Notes: generated by a model not told the origin, from the sequence alone. A stretch of DNA of 9,335 bases from Thermoplasmatota archaeon (GCA_018824925.1 JAHJFH010000281.1:1-9335); one strand, 5' to 3'; shown: positions 1 to 6,754, numbered from the stretch's first letter. Numbers and translations are program-made.

Positions 1-276
1 CCACCGATGAATCGTCGTCAAACCAAGCTTAATTTTAAACCGACGATTCACCAACCGACGAACCTCATCAAACGTCTTCCCCTCAGCAAACAACACCAAT
101 GCTCTAAACACCACCCGAGGCGGATAGGTACCTCCCACTACAATCCGATGTGAAAACGACCGCCCACACCTTTTACATTGATACAACTGAACCAACCCAA
201 ACACAACCTGCCGTTTCCCACGCTTGACTACGTGCGTACCCGCGCAAACCGGGCACCGCTGTACCATAGTACCCAT
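1..276 (-). CDS. Zinc-ribbon/helix-turn-helix protein, transposase-like N-terminus (partial, runs off left edge)
   Basis: The reading frame is open for all 92 codons from ATG at 276 to the window edge, so the C-terminal part is missing. Two CxxC pairs are visible (C8/C11 and C34/C37) with Val/Arg-rich spacing, a zinc-ribbon layout of the 'CPxCxxxxxVKRGKR...YxCxxCGRSF' kind. A helical segment follows (about residues 52-92, TFDEVRRLVNRRFKIKLG and then TTIHRW) that looks like a helix-turn-helix. Zinc ribbon followed by HTH is the usual N-terminus of several transposase groups (InsA-like/IS6-like) and of some archaeal transposase-derived proteins; that family knowledge is the basis of the call. 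The DDE catalytic part is not in the window. A GGAGGT ribosome-binding site 5 nt before ATG 276 favours this start over the in-frame ATG at 267. It could equally be a domesticated DNA-binding regulator. Confidence 0.6.
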   Translation of the reverse strand, partial: MGTMVQRCPVCAGTHVVKRGKRQVVFGLVQLYQCKRCGRSFSHRIVVGGTYPPRVVFRALVLFAEGKTFDEVRRLVNRRFKIKLGLTTIHRW

Positions 277-281
277 ACACA

Positions 282-328
282 ACCTCCCTCTATGTCACCA
301 CACCATCAGCAACCCCCTATAAAAATCT
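282..328 (-). promoter_or_regulatory. Ribosome-binding site and possible TATA box for the left-edge zinc-ribbon gene
   Basis: On the minus strand GGAGGT (287-282) lies 5 nt before ATG 276, a strong match to the archaeal 16S 3' end. Further upstream ATTTTTATAG (about 327-318) could serve as TATA box, which would place transcription start near 295 and give a leader of roughly 20 nt. The ribosome-binding site is clear; the TATA assignment is weaker because the whole spacer is A/T-rich. Confidence 0.45.
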
Positions 329-440
329 ACTAGCCCAATAGAACACACAAAACCTCCGTCGCAATAAAAACAAAAAATCAATACCGATAACCATACAAAA
401 AATATAGACCTTGTCAAAAACATATTCTATCTAAACAATA

Positions 441-460
441 AAAAAAAGAAAAAAAAAGAA
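441..460 (-). terminator. Oligo-T terminator of the 61-residue protein gene
   Basis: Read on the minus strand, two runs of seven or more T separated by a single C begin about 20 nt after the stop codon of the gene at 480-665. Archaeal RNA polymerase commonly terminates at such oligo-T tracts without a stem. The rest of the spacer down to 277 is A/C-rich on the plus strand, and I see no gene in it. Confidence 0.5.
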
Positions 461-479
461 GAAATGAACTAAATTATTT

Positions 480-665
480 TTATCTCTTCTTTAAATAAGG
501 AAGGCCAGTACGTTTGTTTACACCAACTGCATAACCAGTGGGTAAATCGCACGGAGATCCACTTTTTGGTTGTCTCTTACTGAAAAAGTAGATTCTCTGG
601 TCTCTTCCTCCCTTAAGGGTTACATTGCGTGTATATAATGTCCATCCTTGATGTATATATGCCAT
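480..665 (-). CDS. Small conserved-looking basic protein, 61 residues, function unknown
   Basis: A complete small gene with all expression signals: a TATA box (TTTAAA, 706-701), GGAGGTG (677-671) 5 nt before ATG 665, and an oligo-T terminator after the stop. The protein is basic, with no signal peptide or membrane segment and one cysteine (C39), and probably cytoplasmic. Two blocks stand out: IYFFSKR at residues 25-31 and GYAVGVNKRTGLPYLKK at 44-60. From memory, short proteins ending in 'NKRTGLPxLK' after a 'YFFS' block occur widely in archaea and some bacteria as uncharacterised proteins; I do not recall a function and give none. Its codon use is less skewed to G/T on the coding strand than the left-edge minus-strand gene, as expected for a gene under selection. 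It is transcribed divergently from dphB. Confidence 0.8.
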   Translation of the reverse strand: MAYIHQGWTLYTRNVTLKGGRDQRIYFFSKRQPKSGSPCDLPTGYAVGVNKRTGLPYLKKR

Positions 666-670
666 TCATA

Positions 671-713
671 CACCTCCAGAGGTGAATGGGGTTACGCACT
701 TTTAAATCTTTCC
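671..713 (-). promoter_or_regulatory. Promoter (BRE/TATA) and ribosome-binding site of the 61-residue protein gene
   Basis: Minus strand reads GGAAAGATTTAAAAGT (713-698): a purine-rich BRE followed by TATA-like ATTTAAAA. Counting about 25 nt downstream places the start of transcription near 678, just before GGAGGTG (677-671), which sits 5 nt from ATG 665. This implies a very short leader that begins with the ribosome-binding site. Confidence 0.6.
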
Positions 714-831
714 TTATTTTCTCCATAACAAAACCTCAGTAACTCTATCTCACCACCAAACAACCAAAAACCACTAAAAAAAACCCCATCAGAATGATCC
801 ACTACGATAAAAAAAAGAGCTAGTAGTTGTC

Positions 832-861
832 GCCCAAAATGCTGTATGTCATTGGGCTTTT
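832..861 (+). other. Terminator-like hairpin in the divergent spacer
   Basis: GCCCAA (832-837) pairs with TTGGGC (852-857). After a two-A bulge, TG (840-841) pairs with CA (850-851) around an 8-nt loop, and TTTT follows directly. It lies between two divergently transcribed genes, so it terminates neither of them. Either it ends an unannotated short RNA or it is coincidental. On the opposite strand an eight-T run (816-809) lies 15 nt past the same stem. The rest of the 666-938 spacer contains no convincing open reading frame. Confidence 0.3.
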
Positions 862-896
862 AATGCTTTTCGAAATAATTTCTATTCACATCAAAA

Positions 897-937
897 TCAT
901 TTAAAAAGACATGACCCCTCACACTATGATGATCATC
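897..937 (+). promoter_or_regulatory. dphB operon promoter with palindrome at the predicted transcription start
   Basis: ATTTAAAAA (899-907) is a good archaeal TATA box; transcription would start near 929, about 10 nt before ATG 939. There is no Shine-Dalgarno match, fitting a nearly leaderless first gene. A perfect 10-bp palindrome GATGATCATC occupies 928-937, exactly the predicted start region, where a bound regulator would block initiation. Operator function is only a possibility. Confidence 0.5.
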
Positions 938-938
938 T

Positions 939-1742
939 ATGACGGAACTCCTTTTCATCGGCCTTGGTCTCTATAACGAACTCGATCTTACCACCAAAGC
1001 ACTCCAAGAACTCAAAACCTGCAAACACATATTCGCAGAATTCTACACCTCAACACTCAACGATTTCAACCAAAATGCTTTTGAACACCAAATCGGCCAC
1101 CCCATCCATATCCTAACCCGTGAAGACACCGAAAAGGGTACCAAAATTCTTACTACAGCCAACAAAGCCAAAACCGCGTTACTCGTCGGTGGTGACCCAA
1201 TGATGGCCACCACCCACATTGACCTCCGCATCAGAGCCATCACCCAGGGAATCACCACCAAAATCATCCATAACGCCAGCATTATCACCGCTGCACCCGG
1301 TCTCCTCGGACTACAAAACTACAAATTCGGACGAACCACCACCCTCACCTACCCCGAAAAAGACTATTTCCCCATGAGTCCCTATGAAGTCATCAATGAT
1401 AATAAAAACCTGGGACTACACACCCTCATATTACTCGACATCCAAGCAGACAAAAATCGCTATATGACCGCAAACGAAGGCATCACCCTCCTAGAAACCA
1501 TGGAGAAACATCACCACAAAAACATCATAACACCTGAAACACTCGCCTGTGTCGTCGCCCGAGCCGGATCACCACACCCCCTTGCCATTGCCGACACCAT
1601 AGAACACCTCCAACAACGCACCTATGGACCACCACTTCATACCCTTATTTTTCCGGGGAACCTCCATTTCATGGAACTCGAAGCACTCCAGATCTGCGCT
1701 GATCTCCCACCTCAGATAGCTTTGAAATTACAAAAACTATAA
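939..1742 (+). CDS. dphB: Diphthine synthase (diphthamide biosynthesis methyltransferase)
   Basis: The archaeal enzyme uses S-adenosylmethionine to trimethylate the 3-amino-3-carboxypropyl side chain on the target histidine of elongation factor 2, the second stage of diphthamide synthesis in the cytoplasm. The 267-residue length matches the family. Recognisable blocks run in order: GLGLYN (8-13), AEFYTS (33-38), VGGDPMMATTH (83-93), HNASI (111-115), GLQNYKFGRT (124-133), and the C-terminal PPLHTLIFPGNLHFMELEAL (231-250). These are characteristic of DphB within the tetrapyrrole-methylase fold and separate it from CobA/CysG-type relatives. The start at 939 gives the canonical N-terminus MTELLFIGLG; the ATGs at 926 and 929 are out of frame. 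It is first in an apparent four-gene operon. The other diphthamide genes (dph2, dph6) are not in the window. Confidence 0.96.
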   Translation: MTELLFIGLGLYNELDLTTKALQELKTCKHIFAEFYTSTLNDFNQNAFEHQIGHPIHILTREDTEKGTKILTTANKAKTALLVGGDPMMATTHIDLRIRAITQGITTKIIHNASIITAAPGLLGLQNYKFGRTTTLTYPEKDYFPMSPYEVINDNKNLGLHTLILLDIQADKNRYMTANEGITLLETMEKHHHKNIITPETLACVVARAGSPHPLAIADTIEHLQQRTYGPPLHTLIFPGNLHFMELEALQICADLPPQIALKLQKL

Positions 1743-1778
1743 TAATAGCCCAATTATTTCGCGTTCTGAGGGGTAACG

Positions 1779-3629
1779 ATGCAAGAAACACCAGAATCAG
1801 TTGGTATCATATATGGAGACGTAGGATCAGTAGACTTCAATTTTACCGTTAATAGTCCAAAAGTCCAAAAATTTGATTACATAGCCGCACCACACAAAGA
1901 AGGATGGGTACTCGCACAAGTCATGGATATCAAACGATTCTCAGACCTCAAAGCACAAGAAGCCTCCCTCATCACCGCAAACGGTGAAGTACGCCCCATC
2001 AAAACCAATGTATCCGCCTATGCCGACGTTATCGGCTACCGTGACAAACGCGGACAACTCCAAGCACCACGCACACCCTTTGATACCGGAAGCCAAATCA
2101 GCCTAGCACCAGAAGATCTTATACGCCATGTCCTCGGCCTGCAATCAGATATAGAAAACGGTGCCTACATGGGCATGCTCAAAGGCCATCAACTCCCCGT
2201 ACATCTCAATATCGATTCACTTGTCCAGAAACATATCTGTATCCTCGCAAAAACAGGTGGTGGCAAAAGTTATGCCTGCGGGGTTCTCGTTGAAGAACTC
2301 CTTAAAAAGAAAGTACCCCTAGTCATCATCGACACGCATGGGGAATACATGTCACTTACCACCCCTAACAAAGAACGAAAAGAACAAAAAAACATGGAAA
2401 AATATGGTATAAAACCCCATGATTATGCCGAACAGATCACTGGATTCTCCCCCCTTGGAAGCCGCGGAGACACCCAACACATCGCCCTCAACGGCATGAA
2501 CCTCGAAGCCCGCGAAATCATTGACCTCCTCCACGCCAAACTATCAGGACCCCAAATTGGAGTACTCTACCAAGCTATCAAAGAACTCAAGGAATACAAA
2601 ACCACCTACACCATCCGAGATATCATCGAAAATGTCAACCAAAGCAAAAGCAACGCAAAATGGAATGTCATCGCCTCCCTTGAATCACTTGATTCCATCA
2701 ACGTCTTCTCAGAAATTGGAACACCCACCCAAGAATTCGTCAAAAAAGGAAAATGCTCCATCATCAACATGAAAGGCGTCCCACCGGACATCCAAGATGT
2801 CGTCGTCGGCCGACTCACCAAAGAACTCTTCGAAGACCGCAAGCTCGGAAAAATACCCCCCTTCCTCCTCATTGTCGAAGAAGCCCACAACTACTGCCCA
2901 GAACGAGGCTTTGGGTCAGCAGTCTCATCCAATATCCTCCGAACCGTCGCCTCAGAAGGACGAAAATTTGGGATGGGCCTCTGCGTCGTCAGTCAACGAC
3001 CTGCAAAAGTCGATAAAAACATCATCTCCCAATGTAACACCAATATCATCCTCAAAGTAACCAACCCAAACGATCTCAAAGCCATTATTCAATCAGTTGA
3101 AGGACTCACTACACAAACCTACAACGAAATCCAACGACTCCCCATTGGAACCGCACTGATCTCTGGTGCCTCCATTCAAATACCCATCATGGTAGATATT
3201 CGTACACGAGAAACCAGTCATGGTGGCCGCTCCGTCACCGTCTTCAAAGATGGAGAACCCCAAGATTTTACCCCAAAAATACCTAAAATGCCGGCTCCCC
3301 CAAAACCCATCGACACCTCCCCCACTCCACAAAAAACACCATCCTCTGCACCACAAAAAAACATAACTGATAAAGCACTAACCGTCCATCGAGTCGCCAC
3401 CAGACTCGGATGGGTACATGACGATAACCCCGGTAACACCATTAAATTTCTCACTGATGAAGCAAAAAAAATGAAGGAAGATATCTACAAATACCTAAAC
3501 TCCTTGGCAAATCTTGGACATAAACATTGCCATGAAGACAACCCAGATTGTGCTCATTGCCCTATGAGCCAAGGATGTCACTATCAAGCAAGTCGAGGCG
3601 GTCTACGTGGATTCCTCCACCGCACCTAA
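1779..3629 (+). CDS. HerA-like DNA translocase ATPase with C-terminal endonuclease III-type iron-sulfur module
   Basis: Residues 1-115 resemble the HAS-barrel (GIIYGDVGSVDF near 9-20). The RecA-like ATPase follows: Walker A AKTGGGKS (157-164), DTHGEY (185-190), Walker B with the acidic pair in LLIVEEAHNY (363-372), and GRKFG...SQRP (394-408) as the arginine-finger/sensor region. This is the FtsK-HerA hexameric DNA pump family (DUF87), which usually works with the NurA nuclease in end resection. The ATPase ends near 480. After a proline-rich linker (503-525), residues 528-600 match the C-terminal half of endonuclease III: TVHRVATRLGWV (535-546) corresponds to the helix after the catalytic Asp, then NLGHKHC, then C584-x6-C591-x2-C594-x5-C600, the exact [4Fe-4S] loop spacing. 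The helix-hairpin-helix and catalytic Lys are absent, and the catalytic Asp position is Ala533. GAGGGGT 4 nt before the ATG supports the start. The gap to dphB is 36 nt, and no nurA is visible. ATPase call firm; extension inferred. Confidence 0.9.
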   Translation: MQETPESVGIIYGDVGSVDFNFTVNSPKVQKFDYIAAPHKEGWVLAQVMDIKRFSDLKAQEASLITANGEVRPIKTNVSAYADVIGYRDKRGQLQAPRTPFDTGSQISLAPEDLIRHVLGLQSDIENGAYMGMLKGHQLPVHLNIDSLVQKHICILAKTGGGKSYACGVLVEELLKKKVPLVIIDTHGEYMSLTTPNKERKEQKNMEKYGIKPHDYAEQITGFSPLGSRGDTQHIALNGMNLEAREIIDLLHAKLSGPQIGVLYQAIKELKEYKTTYTIRDIIENVNQSKSNAKWNVIASLESLDSINVFSEIGTPTQEFVKKGKCSIINMKGVPPDIQDVVVGRLTKELFEDRKLGKIPPFLLIVEEAHNYCPERGFGSAVSSNILRTVASEGRKFGMGLCVVSQRPAKVDKNIISQCNTNIILKVTNPNDLKAIIQSVEGLTTQTYNEIQRLPIGTALISGASIQIPIMVDIRTRETSHGGRSVTVFKDGEPQDFTPKIPKMPAPPKPIDTSPTPQKTPSSAPQKNITDKALTVHRVATRLGWVHDDNPGNTIKFLTDEAKKMKEDIYKYLNSLANLGHKHCHEDNPDCAHCPMSQGCHYQASRGGLRGFLHRT

Positions 3630-4722
3630 AACAACCCCGCTTCTCACTCTTTTATTTTCCCTCTTTCTAGCCCTCATTGTAGTAACCGGCTGTCTCGAAG
3701 GCCTCCCTCTCCCCCAACTCCCTATCACTTATGAATCCCATCCAACCATGATCTCCTATGAATTAGAATTTGGTTATGACATCGACTGTCAAGGACCAGG
3801 CCGATACGATATCACATACCGTTGTGATTTCCCCGAAGTTCTCAGAGGTACCACCAACCCCGTTTTATTATATGACCAAAAAACCACAATTACCACACGT
3901 GCAGGAAACCAAATGATTTTTTGGAACATCTCAGGATTCAATGAAACCACCTATACCCTCGGCGTTCATGTAACCGTAACCTCACGAAGCAGCCTCATCA
4001 GTGATATATCAGGTGCTGGCGCCCTCAATACCACAGAAATCGCCGCTATCCATCCCAATATTTTTTCACAATATACCCAACCACAAGGAAACACCACCCA
4101 AATATTCATCGATCCAAATAACAAAGATATACAACAAATTGCACAGCAAGTACAAACAACAGCACAAACCAATAATGCTCTACTCCTTGGAAAAGCCCTC
4201 TTCATCTGGCTAAAAACAAATACCGCTTATCAGATACATCCACAGGAGGGGGGGGTTCGACCTGTCGCACAAACCCTGAGCCTGAAAAATGGTGATTGTG
4301 ATGATCTCTCTTTTTTATATATCAGCCTCTGTCGTGCAGTATACCTACCTGCTCGATTTGTCCGCGGATACCTACTTGATGCCAGCACCCCGATCATAAC
4401 TGCTACCGCTCATGCCTGGACAGAAATCTATGTAGGAGGATCACTAGGAACAGAGGGATGGATACCTGTTGAATGCGCCTGCTGCACCCCATCAATAGAT
4501 GCTGATATACATCAAAACTTTGGTGTCGAAAAAGCACAACATCTCCGCCTGTTCACCGATGATGGCAGCAACACCTCCCTAGATCTCGCACTGACAGGAA
4601 TATCCGTTTCCTATGCACCCGGTAAACAAATACACATTGAGTCATTTACCCAGCTCACCGACTACCAGGAACTCAGAACACAAAAACTCGTGGTATCGGG
4701 CGATACCCGTTCATATGAATAA
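3607..4722 (+). CDS. Secreted lipoprotein with transglutaminase-like (cysteine) domain
   Basis: Translation from GTG 3607 gives a signal peptide (hydrophobic 11-26) ending in lipobox VTGC with lipidated Cys29. The next methionine (48) would remove it, so GTG is preferred although it overlaps the upstream gene by 23 nt. After a beta-rich stretch (about 45-130, with several NxS/T sequons), residues 190-295 form a transglutaminase-like core: NGDCDDLSFLYISLCRA with nucleophile Cys231, LPARFVRGY, then AHAWTEIYV with His269, then GWIPVEC. In most relatives the third residue is Asp (PVDPT); here it is Glu289. A Cys cluster (C290, C292, C293) follows at once. Such domains act as peptidases, amidases or crosslinkers; the substrate is unknown. 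An eight-G run (4248-4255) encodes residues near 214-216. Likely co-transcribed with the HerA-like gene and the methyltransferase (8-nt overlap downstream), although a functional link is not obvious. Confidence 0.82.
   Translation: MDSSTAPKTTPLLTLLFSLFLALIVVTGCLEGLPLPQLPITYESHPTMISYELEFGYDIDCQGPGRYDITYRCDFPEVLRGTTNPVLLYDQKTTITTRAGNQMIFWNISGFNETTYTLGVHVTVTSRSSLISDISGAGALNTTEIAAIHPNIFSQYTQPQGNTTQIFIDPNNKDIQQIAQQVQTTAQTNNALLLGKALFIWLKTNTAYQIHPQEGGVRPVAQTLSLKNGDCDDLSFLYISLCRAVYLPARFVRGYLLDASTPIITATAHAWTEIYVGGSLGTEGWIPVECACCTPSIDADIHQNFGVEKAQHLRLFTDDGSNTSLDLALTGISVSYAPGKQIHIESFTQLTDYQELRTQKLVVSGDTRSYE
4692..4707 (+). repeat. Perfect inverted repeat just before the methyltransferase start
   Basis: GGTATC (4692-4697), loop GGGC, GATACC (4702-4707): a 6-bp perfect stem with a 4-nt loop, ending 7 nt before ATG 4715 and inside the 3' end of the transglutaminase gene. 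It takes the place where a Shine-Dalgarno sequence would be expected, so it may tie translation of the methyltransferase to that of the upstream gene. It may also simply reflect the encoded residues. Confidence 0.35.
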
Positions 4723-5440
4723 AAAAAATAAGCGACACGAGCAAATATATTTCACAACCCCACACATTATCTCCCTTTTGACGAATGTGACAACATCAAA
4801 CCAGTATGGAATCAATAATGATACCGTAGAACGATTTGCTCGATATATGGAAAAATACCCAGAATTATACCACCAACTTGCTGATCAGGTTTCTTCCTTA
4901 ACCAACAGCGATAAACCCATTATTCTCGATGTGGGGATGGGACCAGGACTTCTCACAGCTGCCATATCACAAAAAATCCCTCAGGCGGTTATCATCGGTC
5001 TTGAACCACAAGAAAAGATGCTCCACTTCGCCCAGCGTAAATCAAAGAAATCGTTTTCAATCATACAAGCAGAATCCGGAAAACTCCCTATTAGTAATAA
5101 TCTACTTGATATTATTGTTACACGATTCAGCATTCCCTATTGGCCAGATCCCTCTGAAAGTATCAAAGAATTGTTCCGAGTTCTTCGACCCGGTGGTCAT
5201 GTTATTTTCAATGCATTAAATAAAGACTACTCACGACTCAGCCTCATATTAATCAAACTTCATATGGCTATACGAGGGGCTCAGGGAGATGTAATTCGAT
5301 ATCATATGGATGCCTATACATTGGCCTACACTGAACCCCAGCTCCGGACTATGCTAGTCACTGGCGGCTTTATTGTCTCCCCTGTCGCGGTATCAAAAAA
5401 AGACTGGCAATTCATCCTTACAGCCCAAAAACCATTATAA
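4715..5440 (+). CDS. Class I SAM-dependent methyltransferase (Methyltransf_11/UbiE-like)
   Basis: The 241-residue cytoplasmic protein has the Rossmann methyltransferase signature. Motif I is LDVGMGPGLL (71-80), with acidic Glu97 after the second strand for ribose binding (GLEPQEKM). Next come AESGKLPISNNLLDIIVTRF (119-138), typical of the 'lPf.d.sfD.V' block, and RVLRPGGHVIF (155-165). This layout identifies small-molecule methyltransferases of the UbiE/Methyltransf_11 group; the substrate cannot be read from sequence. The frame stays open upstream to an ATG at 4613, but that would overlap the transglutaminase gene by over 100 nt and add residues foreign to the family; ATG 4715, overlapping the upstream stop by 8 nt, is the better start. 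It has no Shine-Dalgarno match and is probably translated by coupling. Last gene of the operon; no clear terminator follows. Confidence 0.87.
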   Translation: MNKKNKRHEQIYFTTPHIISLLTNVTTSNQYGINNDTVERFARYMEKYPELYHQLADQVSSLTNSDKPIILDVGMGPGLLTAAISQKIPQAVIIGLEPQEKMLHFAQRKSKKSFSIIQAESGKLPISNNLLDIIVTRFSIPYWPDPSESIKELFRVLRPGGHVIFNALNKDYSRLSLILIKLHMAIRGAQGDVIRYHMDAYTLAYTEPQLRTMLVTGGFIVSPVAVSKKDWQFILTAQKPL

Positions 5441-5507
5441 CATCATATAGAATAACAAAAATCATTATTATAATACGAGTAATTAATATCATTTTAATCT
5501 CCTACAC

Positions 5508-5530
5508 ATTTTTATATCATAATTTTATAT
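5508..5530 (+). promoter_or_regulatory. Probable promoter of the first beta-helix gene
   Basis: ATTTTTATAT (5508-5517) lies 40 nt before ATG 5558, right for transcription starting near 5540 with an 18-nt leader. A second TATA-like stretch (AATTTTATAT, 5521-5530) would give a leader of only a few nt. The whole 5441-5557 spacer is very A/T-rich, so the choice is uncertain. No strong ribosome-binding site is seen (only AGGG at 5547-5550). Confidence 0.4.
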
Positions 5531-5557
5531 TATTCATATACAAAACAGGGTCGTACC

Positions 5558-6754
5558 ATGAAAATACCATATTGGCAGATTATTTTCCTTGCAACCATGA
5601 TAATAATTCTACTCCCAGCATTCTCAACAGCGTCCCTCATAGTTCAAACTCATACAAATACCTATCAAACTACCCATTATGTTGGAGGTTATGGACCCGG
5701 CAACTACTCAACCATTCAATCAGCAATTAATAACGCAAGCCCGGGAGATGCCATCTATGTCTATGACAACCAAGCACCCTACCAAGAAAATCTGTTTATT
5801 GACAAACCACTCACCCTCTATGGCCAAAACAAATACACCACCATTATCGATGGTACCAATAACAACAACACCATCACCATAACTGCCAATAATGTAACCA
5901 TAACACAATTTACTATCTGCAATGGCAGTGGCGGACATCGAATCCTAAATTGGTACCAGGCAGGAATCCGAATAATTGCCAATAACACCAAGATTCATCA
6001 AAACATCATAAAAGATAATCGACTTGGGATATTTATCAAGGAATCACGTCAACTCATCATTCGCGATAACATATTCCTCAATGATTGTATCGTTTTATCG
6101 CCCTATGACAAAGACATGGGATATACACCCTTTGAAGCATCCTACTATCACCACATCATAGAGAATAATACCGTAAATGGCAAACCACTCTATTACCAAT
6201 TCAATCTCCACAATACCATCATTCCAAATACTGTAGGACAAATCCTTCTGGTTTCAAGCACTAATACTACCATCCAACACTGTGATTTCCAAGAAGCCGA
6301 TTTTGCTATCATCCTTATCAATGCAAGAGACTGTACAATCCATCATAATACCCTTACAAACGGTACCGCTGGCATGTTATGGATGCTATATAGTTCCAAT
6401 AACCAACTCTATAATAATACGCTCACTCAGAATCTTGAAGGCATCTGTTTAGACTGCTCGTCAACGGATAACACCCTCTCCCACAACACCTTAGTAAACA
6501 ACAGCATCTGTAACATCATGATCGAAAGTAGAAGCCATCGCAATACCATTAACCATAACAGCTTCAGAGGAACACCTCGAGCACACAGCTATCTCTCAAA
6601 CTCCTTCCAAAACAAATACTACCAGAATTACTGGGAGGATCATCATACCACCCTCCCAAAAGTGATCACCGGTGAGTTATTATTGCCACTTCTCCAGGGA
6701 TATCGACTCCCCTGGTATGCCATTGACTGGTTTCCTAAAACCAGCCTAAAATGA
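5558..6754 (+). CDS. Secreted NosD-like right-handed parallel beta-helix protein
   Basis: A signal peptide (hydrophobic 8-22, cleavage near FSTA-S) precedes HYVGGYGPGNYSTIQSAINN (40-59), SPGDAIYVYDN and LFIDKPLTLYGQN (79-91). This is the usual opening of archaeal pectate-lyase-fold/NosD-type surface proteins, where the chain enters the beta-helix. The body is Asn/Ile/Thr-rich with PbH1-like rungs (NNTKIHQNIIKDN, CTIHHNTLTNG, NQLYNNTLTQN, NTLSHNTLVNN). NTVNGKPLYY (204-213) followed by GQILLVSSTNTTIQHC (227-242) is the NosD-style insertion. The end, NYWE...LPKVITGE...LPWYAIDWFP, resembles a C-terminal motif I recall in related euryarchaeal proteins. There are many N-glycosylation sequons. It is probably an S-layer-associated or secreted carbohydrate-interacting protein. 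Copper delivery, NosD's role in denitrifiers, is not supported: no nos genes are present. It is a paralogue of the next gene. Confidence 0.85.
   Translation: MKIPYWQIIFLATMIIILLPAFSTASLIVQTHTNTYQTTHYVGGYGPGNYSTIQSAINNASPGDAIYVYDNQAPYQENLFIDKPLTLYGQNKYTTIIDGTNNNNTITITANNVTITQFTICNGSGGHRILNWYQAGIRIIANNTKIHQNIIKDNRLGIFIKESRQLIIRDNIFLNDCIVLSPYDKDMGYTPFEASYYHHIIENNTVNGKPLYYQFNLHNTIIPNTVGQILLVSSTNTTIQHCDFQEADFAIILINARDCTIHHNTLTNGTAGMLWMLYSSNNQLYNNTLTQNLEGICLDCSSTDNTLSHNTLVNNSICNIMIESRSHRNTINHNSFRGTPRAHSYLSNSFQNKYYQNYWEDHHTTLPKVITGELLLPLLQGYRLPWYAIDWFPKTSLK

Noticed and set aside
317..394. 25-codon minus-strand frame MVIGIDFLFLL... in the left spacer
   Set aside because: Too short, no properly spaced ribosome-binding site, and composition is that of the A/T-rich spacer.
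926..932. ATGATGA resembling a C box of a C/D guide RNA
   Set aside because: No D box (CTGA) at suitable distance and no flanking stem; it overlaps the dphB start region.
3093..3454. Minus-strand open frames inside the HerA-like gene
   Set aside because: Shadows of the plus-strand gene, rich in Gly/Trp/Cys as expected of antisense to Pro/Thr-rich codons; no expression signals.
4613..4714. Upstream ATG extending the methyltransferase by 34 residues
   Set aside because: It would overlap the lipoprotein gene by 110 nt, and the added residues do not look like part of the methyltransferase fold. ATG 4715 gives the usual family start.
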